In this document: piece by piece, positions 42,221-58,182 of the stretch | Numbering within the stretch: position 1 is the first letter of the stretch | Layout of the letters: the number at the start of each line of letters is the position of its first letter | NCBI RefSeq assembly: GCF_008704495.1 | Contig: NZ_CP023699.1 | Span: 5,766,001 to 5,830,000, forward strand | From: Streptomyces kanamyceticus | GTDB lineage: Bacteria > Actinomycetota > Actinomycetes > Streptomycetales > Streptomycetaceae | Length of the DNA: 64,000 nucleotides | Direction: 5' to 3' | Notes under the pieces: generated by a model | Databases searched by the model: none | What the model saw: the letters and a program-made list of their open reading frames with translations, nothing else | What the model was told of the DNA's origin: nothing | Translations under genes and position numbers: made by a program

Positions 42221-43690
42221 CTAAGGCGGACCGGGCGGCCCCGCCACCACCCGCGGCAGTCGCGCAGCGACAACCGCGCCAACCCCCACCAGCCCCGAAG
42301 TAACCAGCACCGCAACCCGATAAGGCCCCGGGTCGGAGACCCCCGTGCCATGCCCCCCGATGACCGCCGCGCACGCGGCAATACCCACCGCCCCACCCAA
42401 CGTACGCACGATCTGGAACAGCCCCATCGCCTGCCCCATGTCCGCCGGGGAGATGTCCTCGAAGCCCGCGATCTGGATGGTCAGGACGGCCGTGCCGAGG
42501 ACGAGGCCCACCGCGAACATCAACGCCCGCACCGCCCACGCGTTCTCCGCGACACCAGGCACGGCGAGCGCGGCGAAGACCCCCGCCGCGAGCAGCAGCG
42601 TAGGCACGGCGAGGCGGCGCGGCCCGAGGCGGGGCAGCAGGCGGTCCACGGCCTGTGACGCCAGCATCAGGCCGAGCGCCTCGGGGAAGACGGACAGACC
42701 CGCGTCGAGCGCGGACGCGCCGAGCGCGGCCTGGTAGAGGAGCGGGAAGACGAACAGGACACCCATCAGGCCCGCCGCGCTGAACAGGGCGAGCGCGGAG
42801 GCAGCCCCGTAGACCCGGTCACCGAGCAGCCGCAGCTTCAACAAGGGGTCAGGAGACCGGAGTTGATGCGTCACCGCGGCAACAAGCAACACCACCCCCG
42901 CGACCGCGCTGACCGCCACCGAAGGACGGCCCCACCCGTGGGAGGGCCCGAAGCCGAGCGCGTACGTGAGGAGCCCGAGCGCAGGCGTGGCCAGCCAGAA
43001 ACCGACGTGGTCGAACCGGCCCCCCGAATCCGACTCCCCTTCCGAGGCATCCGGGGCATCCGAGGCATCCGAGGCATCCGAGGCCACCGGGTCCACCGAG
43101 CCCACCGCAGGCTCGCGCAGCGCCACCGCACCGAGCAGCACCGCCCCCGCCCCCACAGGCACGTTGACGAAGAACAGCCAGTGCCAGGAGAGGTGTTCGG
43201 TGAGGAAGCCGCCGAGCGGCGGGCCGAGCGCGGGCATCAGGGCGGTCGGCACGATCAGGACCTTGGAGAGCCTCACGCGCTCCTCGGGCGGGAACGCGCG
43301 GAACAGCAGCGTCATGCCGACCGGGGTGAGCAGGCCGCCCGCCAGGCCCTGGGCCGCGCGCGCCACCACGAGGGTGGTGAGGTCGGGGGCCAGGCCGCAG
43401 ACCGCGGACGCCGCGGTGAACGCGGCGAGGGCCAGCAGGAACACCCGCTTCGTGCCGAACCGGTCGCCGAGCCAGCCCGCCACCGGCAGCGCGAGGGCGA
43501 GCGCGACGAGGAACGCCGTCTCGACCGTGTTCGCCGCCGACACCGGGCGGCCGAAGTCCTCCGCGATGGTGAAGAGGGCCGGGTTGACGATCGTCGAGTC
43601 GAGGCCGTTCATGCACATCGCGGCCGTGTAGACGAGGACGACGGCGACCCTCGGACGTATTCGAGGCTTGACCAACAGGGTTCCGGTCAC
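42221..43690 (-). CDS. MFS exporter (DHA2 family), probable siderophore efflux
   Basis: The 489-residue protein has fourteen predicted helices and motif A GWLGDRFGTKRVFLLAL; the drug-antiporter motif near DSTIVNPAL and LTPVGMTLLFRAF fits the DHA2 family. The central loop carries (DASDASDAPDAS), encoded by a 9-bp DNA repeat. The GTG start overlaps the mbtH stop (GTGA), tying it to the synthetase operon, so export of the finished siderophore is the simplest role. Start at GTG 43690 rather than a longer upstream frame. Confidence 0.88.
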   Translation of the reverse strand: MTGTLLVKPRIRPRVAVVLVYTAAMCMNGLDSTIVNPALFTIAEDFGRPVSAANTVETAFLVALALALPVAGWLGDRFGTKRVFLLALAAFTAASAVCGLAPDLTTLVVARAAQGLAGGLLTPVGMTLLFRAFPPEERVRLSKVLIVPTALMPALGPPLGGFLTEHLSWHWLFFVNVPVGAGAVLLGAVALREPAVGSVDPVASDASDASDAPDASEGESDSGGRFDHVGFWLATPALGLLTYALGFGPSHGWGRPSVAVSAVAGVVLLVAAVTHQLRSPDPLLKLRLLGDRVYGAASALALFSAAGLMGVLFVFPLLYQAALGASALDAGLSVFPEALGLMLASQAVDRLLPRLGPRRLAVPTLLLAAGVFAALAVPGVAENAWAVRALMFAVGLVLGTAVLTIQIAGFEDISPADMGQAMGLFQIVRTLGGAVGIAACAAVIGGHGTGVSDPGPYRVAVLVTSGLVGVGAVVAARLPRVVAGPPGPP

Positions 43691-43862
43691 CGGGACTTGA
43701 CCCAGTCCAGGGCGTCCTGGCGCGGGCACGGGCCGTGCTGCGCCGACCATCCTTCGGGCACGGCGGCGAAGAGCGGCCACAGCGAGAGCTCGCCGCGCTC
43801 GTTGGCGAGGACCAGGAACTCGCCGTCCGCGTCGAAGGGGTTGGCGGGGGCTTCGCTCGTCG

Positions 43863-43866
<4 letters not shown>
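43687..43866 (-). CDS. mbtH: MbtH-like NRPS partner protein (short C-terminus)
   Basis: The 59-residue protein has [27 protein letters not shown] and RQDALDWV, the MbtH signature. It ends about ten residues earlier than typical members, lacking the final WTDxRP segment. It overlaps both neighbours by 4 bp (GTGA). MbtH proteins bind and activate adenylation domains of their cognate synthetase, here the two in the upstream gene. Confidence 0.9.
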
Positions 43867-51140
<7,274 letters not shown>

Positions 51141-51182
51141 GTGTGTGACGACTCCCGTGAACCTGAACCTACCAGTACTAAC

Positions 51183-51201
51183 TTAGGTTAGCCTAAGCTA
51201 T
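51183..51201. promoter_or_regulatory. Iron box between the NRPS and M20 genes
   Basis: TTAGGTTAGCCTAAGCTAT matches the 19-bp iron box. It lies 42 bp upstream of the synthetase start and only 10 bp before the ATG of the divergent M20 gene, so one site could control both. Confidence 0.8.
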
Positions 51202-51211
51202 CTTGCTGGTC

Positions 51212-52417
51212 ATGGAGAAGACGACCGCCCCCACCGAGCCGAACACCGCCCCGGCCGAGCCGCCCGCAGCCCCCGCCGAGCTCAAGTCCGCCCTGCGCAA
51301 GGAGATCGAGAGCCACCGCGAGACCCTGCTCGCGCTGAGCTCCCGCATCCACGGCCACCCGGAGACGGCCTTCGAGGAGCACCGCGCCGCCGCCTGGTGC
51401 GCCGAACTCCTGGGCGAGCACGGCTTCGAGGTGACCGCGCCCGCCTTCGGCCTGGACACCGCGTTCCGCGCGAGCATCGGATCGGGGCCGGTCACCATCG
51501 CCCTGGCCTGCGAGTACGACGCGCTGCCAGGACTCGGCCACGCCTGCGGTCACAACCTGATCGCCGCCGCGGGCGTCGGCGCGGCGCTCGCCCTCGCTCC
51601 GTACGCCGATGAACTCGGGCTCACCGTAAGGGTGCTCGGCACCCCGGCCGAGGAGCGCGGCGCGGGCAAGGCGCTGCTCATCGACGCGGGCGCCTTCGAC
51701 GGCGTGGACGCGGCGATGATGGTGCACCCCTGTCCGTTCGAGATGGCCGACTTCCGCTCCTTCGCGCTCGGCACGCTCTCGGTGACGTACACGGGGAAGT
51801 CCGCGCACCCCAGCCTCAATCCGCACGAGGGCCGCAACGCCGCCGACGCCCTGACCGTCGCCCAGGTCGCCATCGGTCTGCTGCGCCAGCAACTCCCGCC
51901 GCAGTGGCGGGTGCACGGCGTCACCACGGCCGCGGGGTCGGCGCCGAACGCGATACCGGACCGCGCCACCGCCGAGTACGAGATCCGGGCGCTTGCCGCC
52001 GAGGAACTGCGCGAGCTGCGCGAACGCGTGGAGAACTGCTTCCGCGCCGGAGCCCTCGCGACCGGCTGCGAGGTCACTCTGGAGCGGCCCGAACCGGACT
52101 ACCTCGACTTCCGCGGCGACCCCGCGCTGATCGCCCTGTGGAAGGCGAACGCGCGGGCGCTCGGGCGCGCCGAGCCGGTCGAGCGCGAGCCGTTCGCCTG
52201 CACGGACATGGGCAACGTCTCGCACCTGGTGCCGTCCATCCACCCCGTCCTGGACATCAGCGGCGGCGCCTGCGGCCCGCACGAGCGGGAGTTCGCCGAG
52301 GCCGCCGTCTCCCCGGCCGCCGAACAGGCGCTGCTCGACGGCGCGTTGGGGATGGCGTGGACGGCGGCCGACTTCGCGGGCACCGCCGCCCACGCCCGCG
52401 GTGCCGCTACTTCTTGA
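51212..52417 (+). CDS. M20-family amidohydrolase under iron control
   Basis: The 401-residue protein follows the M20D pattern: RIHGHPETAFEEHRAAAW, metal-binding GHACGHN, TPAEERGAGK (catalytic Glu), MMVHPCP, then SAHPSLNPHEGRNAADA in the dimerisation domain. Such enzymes remove acyl groups from amino acids (aminobenzoyl-glutamate hydrolase type). The iron box just upstream links it to the siderophore; trimming or recycling dihydroxybenzoyl-amino acid amides is an inference. The short leader implies near-leaderless translation. Its stop overlaps the convergent lipoprotein gene by 11 bp. Confidence 0.88.
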   Translation: MEKTTAPTEPNTAPAEPPAAPAELKSALRKEIESHRETLLALSSRIHGHPETAFEEHRAAAWCAELLGEHGFEVTAPAFGLDTAFRASIGSGPVTIALACEYDALPGLGHACGHNLIAAAGVGAALALAPYADELGLTVRVLGTPAEERGAGKALLIDAGAFDGVDAAMMVHPCPFEMADFRSFALGTLSVTYTGKSAHPSLNPHEGRNAADALTVAQVAIGLLRQQLPPQWRVHGVTTAAGSAPNAIPDRATAEYEIRALAAEELRELRERVENCFRAGALATGCEVTLERPEPDYLDFRGDPALIALWKANARALGRAEPVEREPFACTDMGNVSHLVPSIHPVLDISGGACGPHEREFAEAAVSPAAEQALLDGALGMAWTAADFAGTAAHARGAATS

Positions 52418-53402
52418 GCGCCTTGGTGTAGTCGTTCATGACCTCGGCGGCGGCCAGCGGGCCGCCGCGGGTCGACCAGACCGAGCCGTCCACGGTCACG
52501 ACGTGGTTCTTCTCGACCGCGCCGAGGTCCTTGTAGGCGGGCTTCTTCTGGACGTCCTTGAGGGCCTTGTCGCCGTCCGAGGTCAGGGTGGAGAGGAACA
52601 GCCAGTCGCCGTCGATCTCGTTGATCTTCTCCAGGCTGAGCGACGGGGTGTGCGCGTTGCCGTCCTTGTTCTGGTTCTTGGGCCGCTTCAGGCCCATCTC
52701 CAGGGCGACACCGCTGGCGAACTGCTTGTTCTCCATCCAGCTCGGGCCGTCCGGGTTCCAGCGGACGATGGAGACCTCGGCGCCCTTGTTCGTGCCGAGC
52801 TCGGTGCCCGCCTTCTTGGCGGCGGCCTCGTGGTCGGAGATGACCTTGTTGGCCTTGGGCAGGTCGTTCACGGCGTTGCCGATGCCGCGCAGGGTCAGCT
52901 TCCAGTCGTCCGTGGGAGCCATCGTGACGACGGTCGCGGGCGTGATCTCGCGCAGCTGCTTGAGCACCTGCTCGTCCTGCATGTCACCGGCGAGGATCAG
53001 GTCGGGCTTGGCGGCGACGACCTTGTCCATCACGGGCTGCAGCAGATTGCCGACGACGTCGATGTCCTTCACCTTGTCGGCGAGGTAGGCCGGGGGCTTG
53101 TCCAGGCCCTGGCCGTTGGTGATGCCGACCGGCTTCACGCCGAGCGCGAGGACGGCGTCCAGGTCCTCCTGCGTCAGCGTCACCACGCGCTTGGGGTGCG
53201 CGGGCACCTTCACGGCCTTGCCCGTGGCGTCCTTGATGGTCCGGGTGTCCGAGGAGCCGGAACCGGCCTTGCCCGACGAGTCGTTGTCGGAGCCGTCGTC
53301 CGAGCCGCAGCCGGTCAGGAGCAGCGCCGCCGCACCGAGCGCGGCGACCGACTGGGTCGCGCGTCGGGAGGCGATGGAGAAGGGGCGGCGGGGGACGGTC
53401 AT
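52407..53402 (-). CDS. Ferric siderophore-binding lipoprotein (FecB/FepB-like)
   Basis: The 331-residue protein has a signal with lipobox LLTGC, a Gly/Ser/Asp-rich tether and a class III periplasmic-binding fold: KRVVTLTQEDLDAVLALGVKPVGIT, PDLILAG, then WLFLSTLTSDGDKALKDV. Start ATG 53402 has GGAG seven bases upstream. It captures the ferric siderophore at the membrane and delivers it to the fused permease. It is transcribed away from the ATPase gene, behind its own iron box. Confidence 0.92.
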   Translation of the reverse strand: MTVPRRPFSIASRRATQSVAALGAAALLLTGCGSDDGSDNDSSGKAGSGSSDTRTIKDATGKAVKVPAHPKRVVTLTQEDLDAVLALGVKPVGITNGQGLDKPPAYLADKVKDIDVVGNLLQPVMDKVVAAKPDLILAGDMQDEQVLKQLREITPATVVTMAPTDDWKLTLRGIGNAVNDLPKANKVISDHEAAAKKAGTELGTNKGAEVSIVRWNPDGPSWMENKQFASGVALEMGLKRPKNQNKDGNAHTPSLSLEKINEIDGDWLFLSTLTSDGDKALKDVQKKPAYKDLGAVEKNHVVTVDGSVWSTRGGPLAAAEVMNDYTKALKK

Positions 53403-53462
53403 CAACAGCTCCGGGGTCAAGTGGACATGATGAGATGGTCGTCAGCGACCATGCTTTTTCGC

Positions 53463-53481
53463 TAAGGTTAGCCTTACCTTA
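53463..53481. promoter_or_regulatory. Iron box between the binding-protein and ATPase genes
   Basis: TAAGGTTAGCCTTACCTTA is a 19-bp iron box, 61 bp upstream of the lipoprotein start and 92 bp upstream of the ATPase GTG. Two CGAAGCCCCT repeats (53531-53550) separate it from the ATPase gene. Confidence 0.8.
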
Positions 53482-53572
53482 GGCCAATCCCGCAAGGGCC
53501 TCGGGCCAACGTCGCAAGGGCTGAGCCCCTCGAAGCCCCTCGAAGCCCCTCGAACACGGAAAGGCACGTCCC

Positions 53573-54367
53573 GTGGAACTCCGCGTCGAGCAGCTCACCG
53601 CCGGATACGGCGGCGGTCACACCGCCGTCGACGGAGTCGACCTCACCGTCGAATCCGGCCAGGTCGTCGCCATCGTCGGCCCCAACGGCTGCGGCAAGTC
53701 GACGCTCCTTCGCTGCATGGCGCGGCTCCACCAGCCCACGTCCGGGCGGGTGTTCGCGGGCGACGCCGACATCTGGCGGCTCAAGCAGCGCGAGACGGCG
53801 CACCGCGTCGCCCTGCTCCCGCAGTCGCCGCAGGCCCCCGAGGCGGTCACCGTCGCGGGGCTCGTACGGTACGGACGCCATCCCCACCAGGGGCTCTTCC
53901 GCCAGTGGTCCGCCGAGGACGAGGCCGCGGTGACGCGCGCCCTCGACGCCACCGGGACCGCGGGGCTCGCCGAGCGGCGCATCGACCAGCTGTCCGGCGG
54001 CCAGCGGCAGCGGTGCTGGCTCGCCATGGCCCTTGCGCAGGAGACCCCTGTCGTACTCCTCGACGAGCCGACCAGCGCGCTGGACATCGGGCATGCGGTG
54101 GAGGTGCTCGATCTCGTACGAGAGGTCGCCTCGGAGGGGCGGACGATCGTCATGGTCGTCCATGACCTGGCCGCGGCGGCGCGGTACGCGGATGTCGTCG
54201 TCGCCATGCTGGCGGGGCGCATCGTTGCCACGGGGGCGCCGCGGGCTGTCGTGGACGAGGATCTCGTGCGGAAGCTTTATGGCATTGAGGCGGAGATTCT
54301 TCGGTCGGCTTCGGATGGGGCGCCTGTGGTTGTTCCTGCGGTTCGGCCTCGGGCCGTCGTTAGCTGA
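53573..54367 (+). CDS. Ferric siderophore ABC-transporter ATPase (FecE-like)
   Basis: The 264-residue protein has Walker A GPNGCGKST, Q-loop LLPQSPQAP, signature LSGGQRQR, Walker B VVLLDEP and the switch His in VVHDL. The YGRHPHQ segment is typical of iron-siderophore ATPases. It powers the fused permease encoded 13 kb away. GTG start preceded by GGAAAGG. A terminator hairpin follows the stop. Confidence 0.93.
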   Translation: MELRVEQLTAGYGGGHTAVDGVDLTVESGQVVAIVGPNGCGKSTLLRCMARLHQPTSGRVFAGDADIWRLKQRETAHRVALLPQSPQAPEAVTVAGLVRYGRHPHQGLFRQWSAEDEAAVTRALDATGTAGLAERRIDQLSGGQRQRCWLAMALAQETPVVLLDEPTSALDIGHAVEVLDLVREVASEGRTIVMVVHDLAAAARYADVVVAMLAGRIVATGAPRAVVDEDLVRKLYGIEAEILRSASDGAPVVVPAVRPRAVVS

Positions 54368-54374
54368 CCCTGTA

Positions 54375-54391
54375 CCGCCGCTTCGCGGCGG
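54375..54391 (+). terminator. Hairpin terminator after the siderophore ATPase gene
   Basis: CCGCCGC and GCGGCGG form a perfect 7-bp stem around a TTC loop, 8 bp after the stop codon, followed by ATATTCCCC. Confidence 0.7.
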
Positions 54392-54709
54392 ATATTCCCC
54401 GCCCGCCCACCCGTTGCTCCGTACCGGCGCGTGGGCGTAGGGACCTTTGGCCTGTGGCCGCCGTCGGTTCGTGTGTTACCTTGCCATCAGTACGCGTGTT
54501 ACGCCCTGTCGGGGCGCCCGTACTGACCTTCCGCTCCCCGCTTCGGGAGCGTCGCTTCATTTCCCCCGATCATCCGGGGTCTTCCTCAGGCCGCTTGTCC
54601 GGCCCTCGCTTCGCGCTCTCGACAGCGCGCGTTCCGCCCGTAGTACGGGGCGTGGTTCATGCCGCCCCGCCGGGCCCCTCATTCGCATGTCCGCGAAAGG
54701 ACCCACATC
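54392..54709 (+). promoter_or_regulatory. Structured C-rich leader of the short rho gene
   Basis: The 318-bp gap holds several inverted repeats: CAGTAC/GTACTG around a GGGCGCCC-type stem, GCTCCC-N6-GGGAGC (54533-54550), and CCCC-rich arms near 54563-54578. In 54521-54620 I count 43 C against 23 G, a C-over-G bubble as expected of a rut site. An open frame from GTG 54447 runs through the leader and stops over the rho ATG (ATGA), but it may be fortuitous. Autogenous control by Rho is inference. Confidence 0.5.
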
Positions 54710-55885
54710 ATGACCGCCACAGCAACAGAACCAGTAACCACCACCCGTACCGCGACTCCCGTGTCCTGCACCGGAGTTCTCGACATCGCCCGCGACGGCC
54801 GCGGGTTTCTGCGGGGGCCGGGCTGCCTGCCCACCTCCGCCGACATCCAGGTGTCCGCCCCGCTCATCCGCCAGCTCGGTCTGCGCACCGGCGACGTGCT
54901 CGACGGTGAGCACGGGGCCAGGACCCGCACCCTCAGCGGGGTCCACCGGGTCAACGGCCGCGTGCCCGAAGCGCTCAGGGGGCGGCGGCGGTTCGGTGAC
55001 CTCACCCCGCTGCACCCCCGCGAGCGGCTCCACCTGGAGACCGCGGGCGGGCCCGTCGCCGGGCGGCTCGTCGACCTCGTCGCCCCCGTCGGCAAGGGGC
55101 AGCGCGGCCTGATCGTCGCGCCGCCGAAGACCGGCAAGACCGTCCTCCTGCAGCAGATCGCCGCCGCCGTCGCCGAGAACCACCCCGAGGCCCACCTCAT
55201 GGTGGTGCTGCTCGACGAACGCCCCGAGGAAGTCACCGACATGCGGCGCTCGGTCAGCGGCGAGGTGCTCGCATCGACCTTCGACCGGCCCGCCAAACAG
55301 CACATCGCCCTCGCCGAACTCGCCGTGGAGCGCGCCAAGCGCATGGTCGAGGACGGCCGCGACGTCGTCATGCTCTTCGACTCGCTGACGCGCCTGTGCC
55401 GGGCGTACAACAACGCGGCGTCCAGCGGCGGGCGCACACTCAGTGGTGGCGTCGACGCGGCCGCCATCCAGGGCCCCAAGAAGCTCTTCGGCGCGGCCCG
55501 GCTCGCCGAGGAGGGCGGCTCCCTGACGATGCTCGCGACCGTGCTCGTGGAGACCGGATCGCGCGCCGACGACTACTACTTCGAGGAGCTGAAGAGCACC
55601 GGCAACATGGAGCTCAGGCTCGACGCGGGCATCGCCGCGCGGCGCGTCTTCCCGGCCGTCGACGTCACGCCTTCGGGCACCCGGCGCGAGGAACTCCTCG
55701 TACCGGCCGACGAGTTGGCCGCCATGTGGGGGCTGCGGCGCGCCCTGCGCGGCAGGGACGGCCAGAGCAGCCTCGAGGCGCTGCTCGAACAGGTCAAGAA
55801 GACCCCCAGCAACGCCGCGTTCCTGCGGCAGGTGCGCCAGACCGTGCCGGGCGCCGTCGCGGGTCCCGGCGCTACGGCCGGGTGA
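54710..55885 (+). CDS. Short Rho-family transcription termination factor
   Basis: The 391-residue protein contains the Rho RNA-binding OB-fold (GVLDIARDGRGFLRGPGCLP, IRQLGLRTGDVL) and the full RecA-like motor: PPKTGKT (Walker A, ~140), LLDERPEEVTDM, VVMLFDSLTRLCRAYN (Walker B) and the secondary-site loop GVDAAAIQGPKKLFGAARLAEEGG. It lacks the N-terminal Rho_N helix bundle and the long acidic/basic extension of the normal Streptomyces Rho, which is usually well over 600 residues. It is probably a second copy. AAAGGA precedes the ATG. Confidence 0.9.
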   Translation: MTATATEPVTTTRTATPVSCTGVLDIARDGRGFLRGPGCLPTSADIQVSAPLIRQLGLRTGDVLDGEHGARTRTLSGVHRVNGRVPEALRGRRRFGDLTPLHPRERLHLETAGGPVAGRLVDLVAPVGKGQRGLIVAPPKTGKTVLLQQIAAAVAENHPEAHLMVVLLDERPEEVTDMRRSVSGEVLASTFDRPAKQHIALAELAVERAKRMVEDGRDVVMLFDSLTRLCRAYNNAASSGGRTLSGGVDAAAIQGPKKLFGAARLAEEGGSLTMLATVLVETGSRADDYYFEELKSTGNMELRLDAGIAARRVFPAVDVTPSGTRREELLVPADELAAMWGLRRALRGRDGQSSLEALLEQVKKTPSNAAFLRQVRQTVPGAVAGPGATAG

Positions 55886-57155
55886 CGTGCACCCGGTAGT
55901 TCCCCTCGTCCGTCACGCCCGCGACCGTCACCCGTACCCCTGTCCTGCGGTCGGTGAAGGTCTCGCCGGGCCCGTAGGGGGCGTCGGAGAGTTCCGCGTG
56001 GACGTTGGGGCGGCGCGTGCAGCCGCCGCTGTCGCGCGTGGAGTCGACGACCGTGACCGGGCCGTGGCCCGTGTCGACGTCCGCGTCCACGCGGTAGATC
56101 AGGACGCCCGGCTTGCAGACCGCCTCGTCGTTGCCGCCCGGGGTGCGGACCTCGATGGCGTACCCCGTCTTCGCGCTCAGCGGGACGAAGGCGAGCTTGG
56201 TGCCGCCGGGGCCCGCGAGCGGCGACAGGACGTGCTCGGTGGTGCCGGGGTTGGCCGCGCAGCTGATCTGGTCGTCGTCGAGCCAGCCCAGCTTCCACTT
56301 GTGCCAGGCGAGCAGGTCGTTGTTGGCGCCCCAGTCCTCGCTCATGATGTCCCAGTGGCCCGCCGCCCCTCCGCCGTCCTGCGTGTAGAGGTCGGGCAGG
56401 CCGAAGACGTGGCCGTTCTCGTGCGGCAGCACCCGGTAGCCGGTCTCGCGGTAGCTGCCGGAGCCGTCGTCCTGGCGGCTGTAGACGAAGGACGCGTTGG
56501 CGACGGGCACGCCGTCCGCGACCGGCGCCTCGTGGTTGCCCGCGAAGGTCACCGAGAGGACCGTGTCGAGCGCGGAGGGGCCCGCGTTCGGGGTGATCAG
56601 GATGTTCACCAGGTCGTACGAGCGGAAGTCCACGTCCGGGTCGGCGGCCGCCACGATGTCCTCGACCAGCTCCCGGTAGCCCGGGTCGAAGGGGGCGCCG
56701 CGCTCTATGCCGTACTCGGCGAACGACTTGGGCATCCGCAGCCAGTGCGGGACCGGCGATTCGGGGCGGTAGTCGAGGCGCCCGTACGAACTGGCGCGGA
56801 ACCAGTCGGAGGTCTGCGGGAAGAACTCGGCGAGGCGGTCCATCGCGCTGCCCTGACCGGGCGCGTCCGAGAAGTCGACCATGAGGTTCAGGGCCCGGAC
56901 GGTGCCGGTGGAGCGCGCGTAGCCGGGCGGGGTCGGGACGCCCTCCGACATCTGCACACCCAGCGTCCCGCCGATCATGCACGGGCCGAGTGCGGTGCTG
57001 CGGGCCAGCGAGACGGGGCCCGCGGTGCTCGGTGATTCCTCCATCAGGCGGCCGGTGCTCGCCGACGTGGTGACCGTGAGGGCGAGCGCCGTCAGCGAGG
57101 CGAGGGCGATGCCGCGGCGGGCGGGGCGTATCCGCCGCCGGGTCGGCTGCTGCAT
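55872..57155 (-). CDS. Secreted M6-type (immune-inhibitor-A-like) metalloprotease
   Basis: The 427-residue protein has an N-terminal export signal with twin Arg/basic residues (RRRIRPARRGIALASLTALAL). The M6 domain starts near RALNLMVDFSDAPGQGSAMD; it has SYGRLDYRPESPV and zinc site LPHENGHVFGLPDLY near residue 245, followed by HWDIMSEDWG and AWHKWKLGWL. A C-terminal beta region ends in GNYRVHVTRP. Four Cys fit an extracellular enzyme. Its 3' end overlaps the convergent rho gene by 14 bp. Confidence 0.9.
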   Translation of the reverse strand: MQQPTRRRIRPARRGIALASLTALALTVTTSASTGRLMEESPSTAGPVSLARSTALGPCMIGGTLGVQMSEGVPTPPGYARSTGTVRALNLMVDFSDAPGQGSAMDRLAEFFPQTSDWFRASSYGRLDYRPESPVPHWLRMPKSFAEYGIERGAPFDPGYRELVEDIVAAADPDVDFRSYDLVNILITPNAGPSALDTVLSVTFAGNHEAPVADGVPVANASFVYSRQDDGSGSYRETGYRVLPHENGHVFGLPDLYTQDGGGAAGHWDIMSEDWGANNDLLAWHKWKLGWLDDDQISCAANPGTTEHVLSPLAGPGGTKLAFVPLSAKTGYAIEVRTPGGNDEAVCKPGVLIYRVDADVDTGHGPVTVVDSTRDSGGCTRRPNVHAELSDAPYGPGETFTDRRTGVRVTVAGVTDEGNYRVHVTRP

Positions 57156-57451
57156 GCGTGGGCCTTCCACTCCGCGGCAGCCGCCGGTCCTGGCTGCACC
57201 CTGTCCGATCACCCTGTGCCGGGGGGTGCGCGGGCGCTCGCTGAGTGGGACCGATCGTGGGTTTCTCGGCGAAAAGCGTGTGACTCAGGTCACATGGATT
57301 GAGGGCGGCGGCGGGAAATATCCGGGGACTCTCTCCCCGTTTAGAAGTGTGTTCGCGTGAAACGGGGAGTTCTTCTCCGCATCGCCGGGATCCGGCACCA
57401 GCGAACGAATGAACCGAATCGAACCGAACCGAATCCAACCGAGGAGGAGCC

Positions 57452-58108
57452 GTGGACACCGCCACCGCAACGCAGCGCCGAGTGCCCCGCCCGCGGGCCG
57501 ACGCCCTGCGCAACCGGGAGCGGATCGTCGCCGCCGCGCGCGAGATGTTCGTGGAGCACGGACCCGACGTGCCCCTCGACGAGGTCGCGCGCCGGGCGGG
57601 CGTCGGCAATGCCACGGTCTACCGCCACTTCGCCGACCGCCCCGAACTGGTGCGCAAGGTCGTCCTCTCGGTGACGGACCGCGTCGCGGACCATGCCGAG
57701 GCGGGCATCGCGACCGCGGACGCCGATCCGGACAAGGCGTTCGACGCGCTGCGCACCTTCGTGCACGCGGCCGCCGACGAGCGGATCGGCGCCCTGTGCC
57801 CGCTCCTCTCGGAAGGTTTCGACCCGTACCACCCCGAGCTGCTCGACGGCCGGGAGCGCCTCGAAGGTGCCATCACCGGGCTCATGGACCGCGCCCGCGC
57901 GGCCGGGCAGCTGCGCACCGACATCGCCGTCGGTGACCTGATGGTCGCGCTCTCCCAGCTCGCGCGGCCCCTGCCGGGCACGGCCTGCCCCGGCGCCGAC
58001 AGCTTCATCCACCGTCATCTGCAGCTGTTCCTCGACGGTCTGATGGCGCCCGCCCGTTCGGAGCTCCCGGGCGAGGCGACGACTCTGGAGGCACTCCGGC
58101 AGCACTGA
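57452..58108 (+). CDS. TetR-family regulator
   Basis: The 218-residue protein has IVAAAREMFVEHGPDVPLDEVARRAGVGNATVYRHFADRPEL and a ligand domain with the SBP-like LCPLLSEGFDPYHPEL. GTG start with AGGAGG 6-7 bp upstream. Upstream (57405-57440) the leader is rich in ACCGAA repeats. It lies 74 bp before a DHA2 exporter in the same direction and most likely controls it. Confidence 0.9.
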   Translation: MDTATATQRRVPRPRADALRNRERIVAAAREMFVEHGPDVPLDEVARRAGVGNATVYRHFADRPELVRKVVLSVTDRVADHAEAGIATADADPDKAFDALRTFVHAAADERIGALCPLLSEGFDPYHPELLDGRERLEGAITGLMDRARAAGQLRTDIAVGDLMVALSQLARPLPGTACPGADSFIHRHLQLFLDGLMAPARSELPGEATTLEALRQH

Positions 58109-58182
58109 CCCTTGAGCCACGTCCTTACGCACAACCCGTAGGTCTCTTTTTCACCACTCCGTACCGCTAGGTGGGCACTTCC

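Noticed and set aside
53584..54231. Minus-strand frames opposite the siderophore ATPase
   Set aside because: Walker A, signature and Walker B are all on the plus strand.
54447..54713. Leader peptide gene upstream of rho
   Set aside because: The frame spans the leader and ends in ATGA over the rho start, but it lacks an SD and its composition follows the C-rich RNA. Kept only as a remark in the leader entry.
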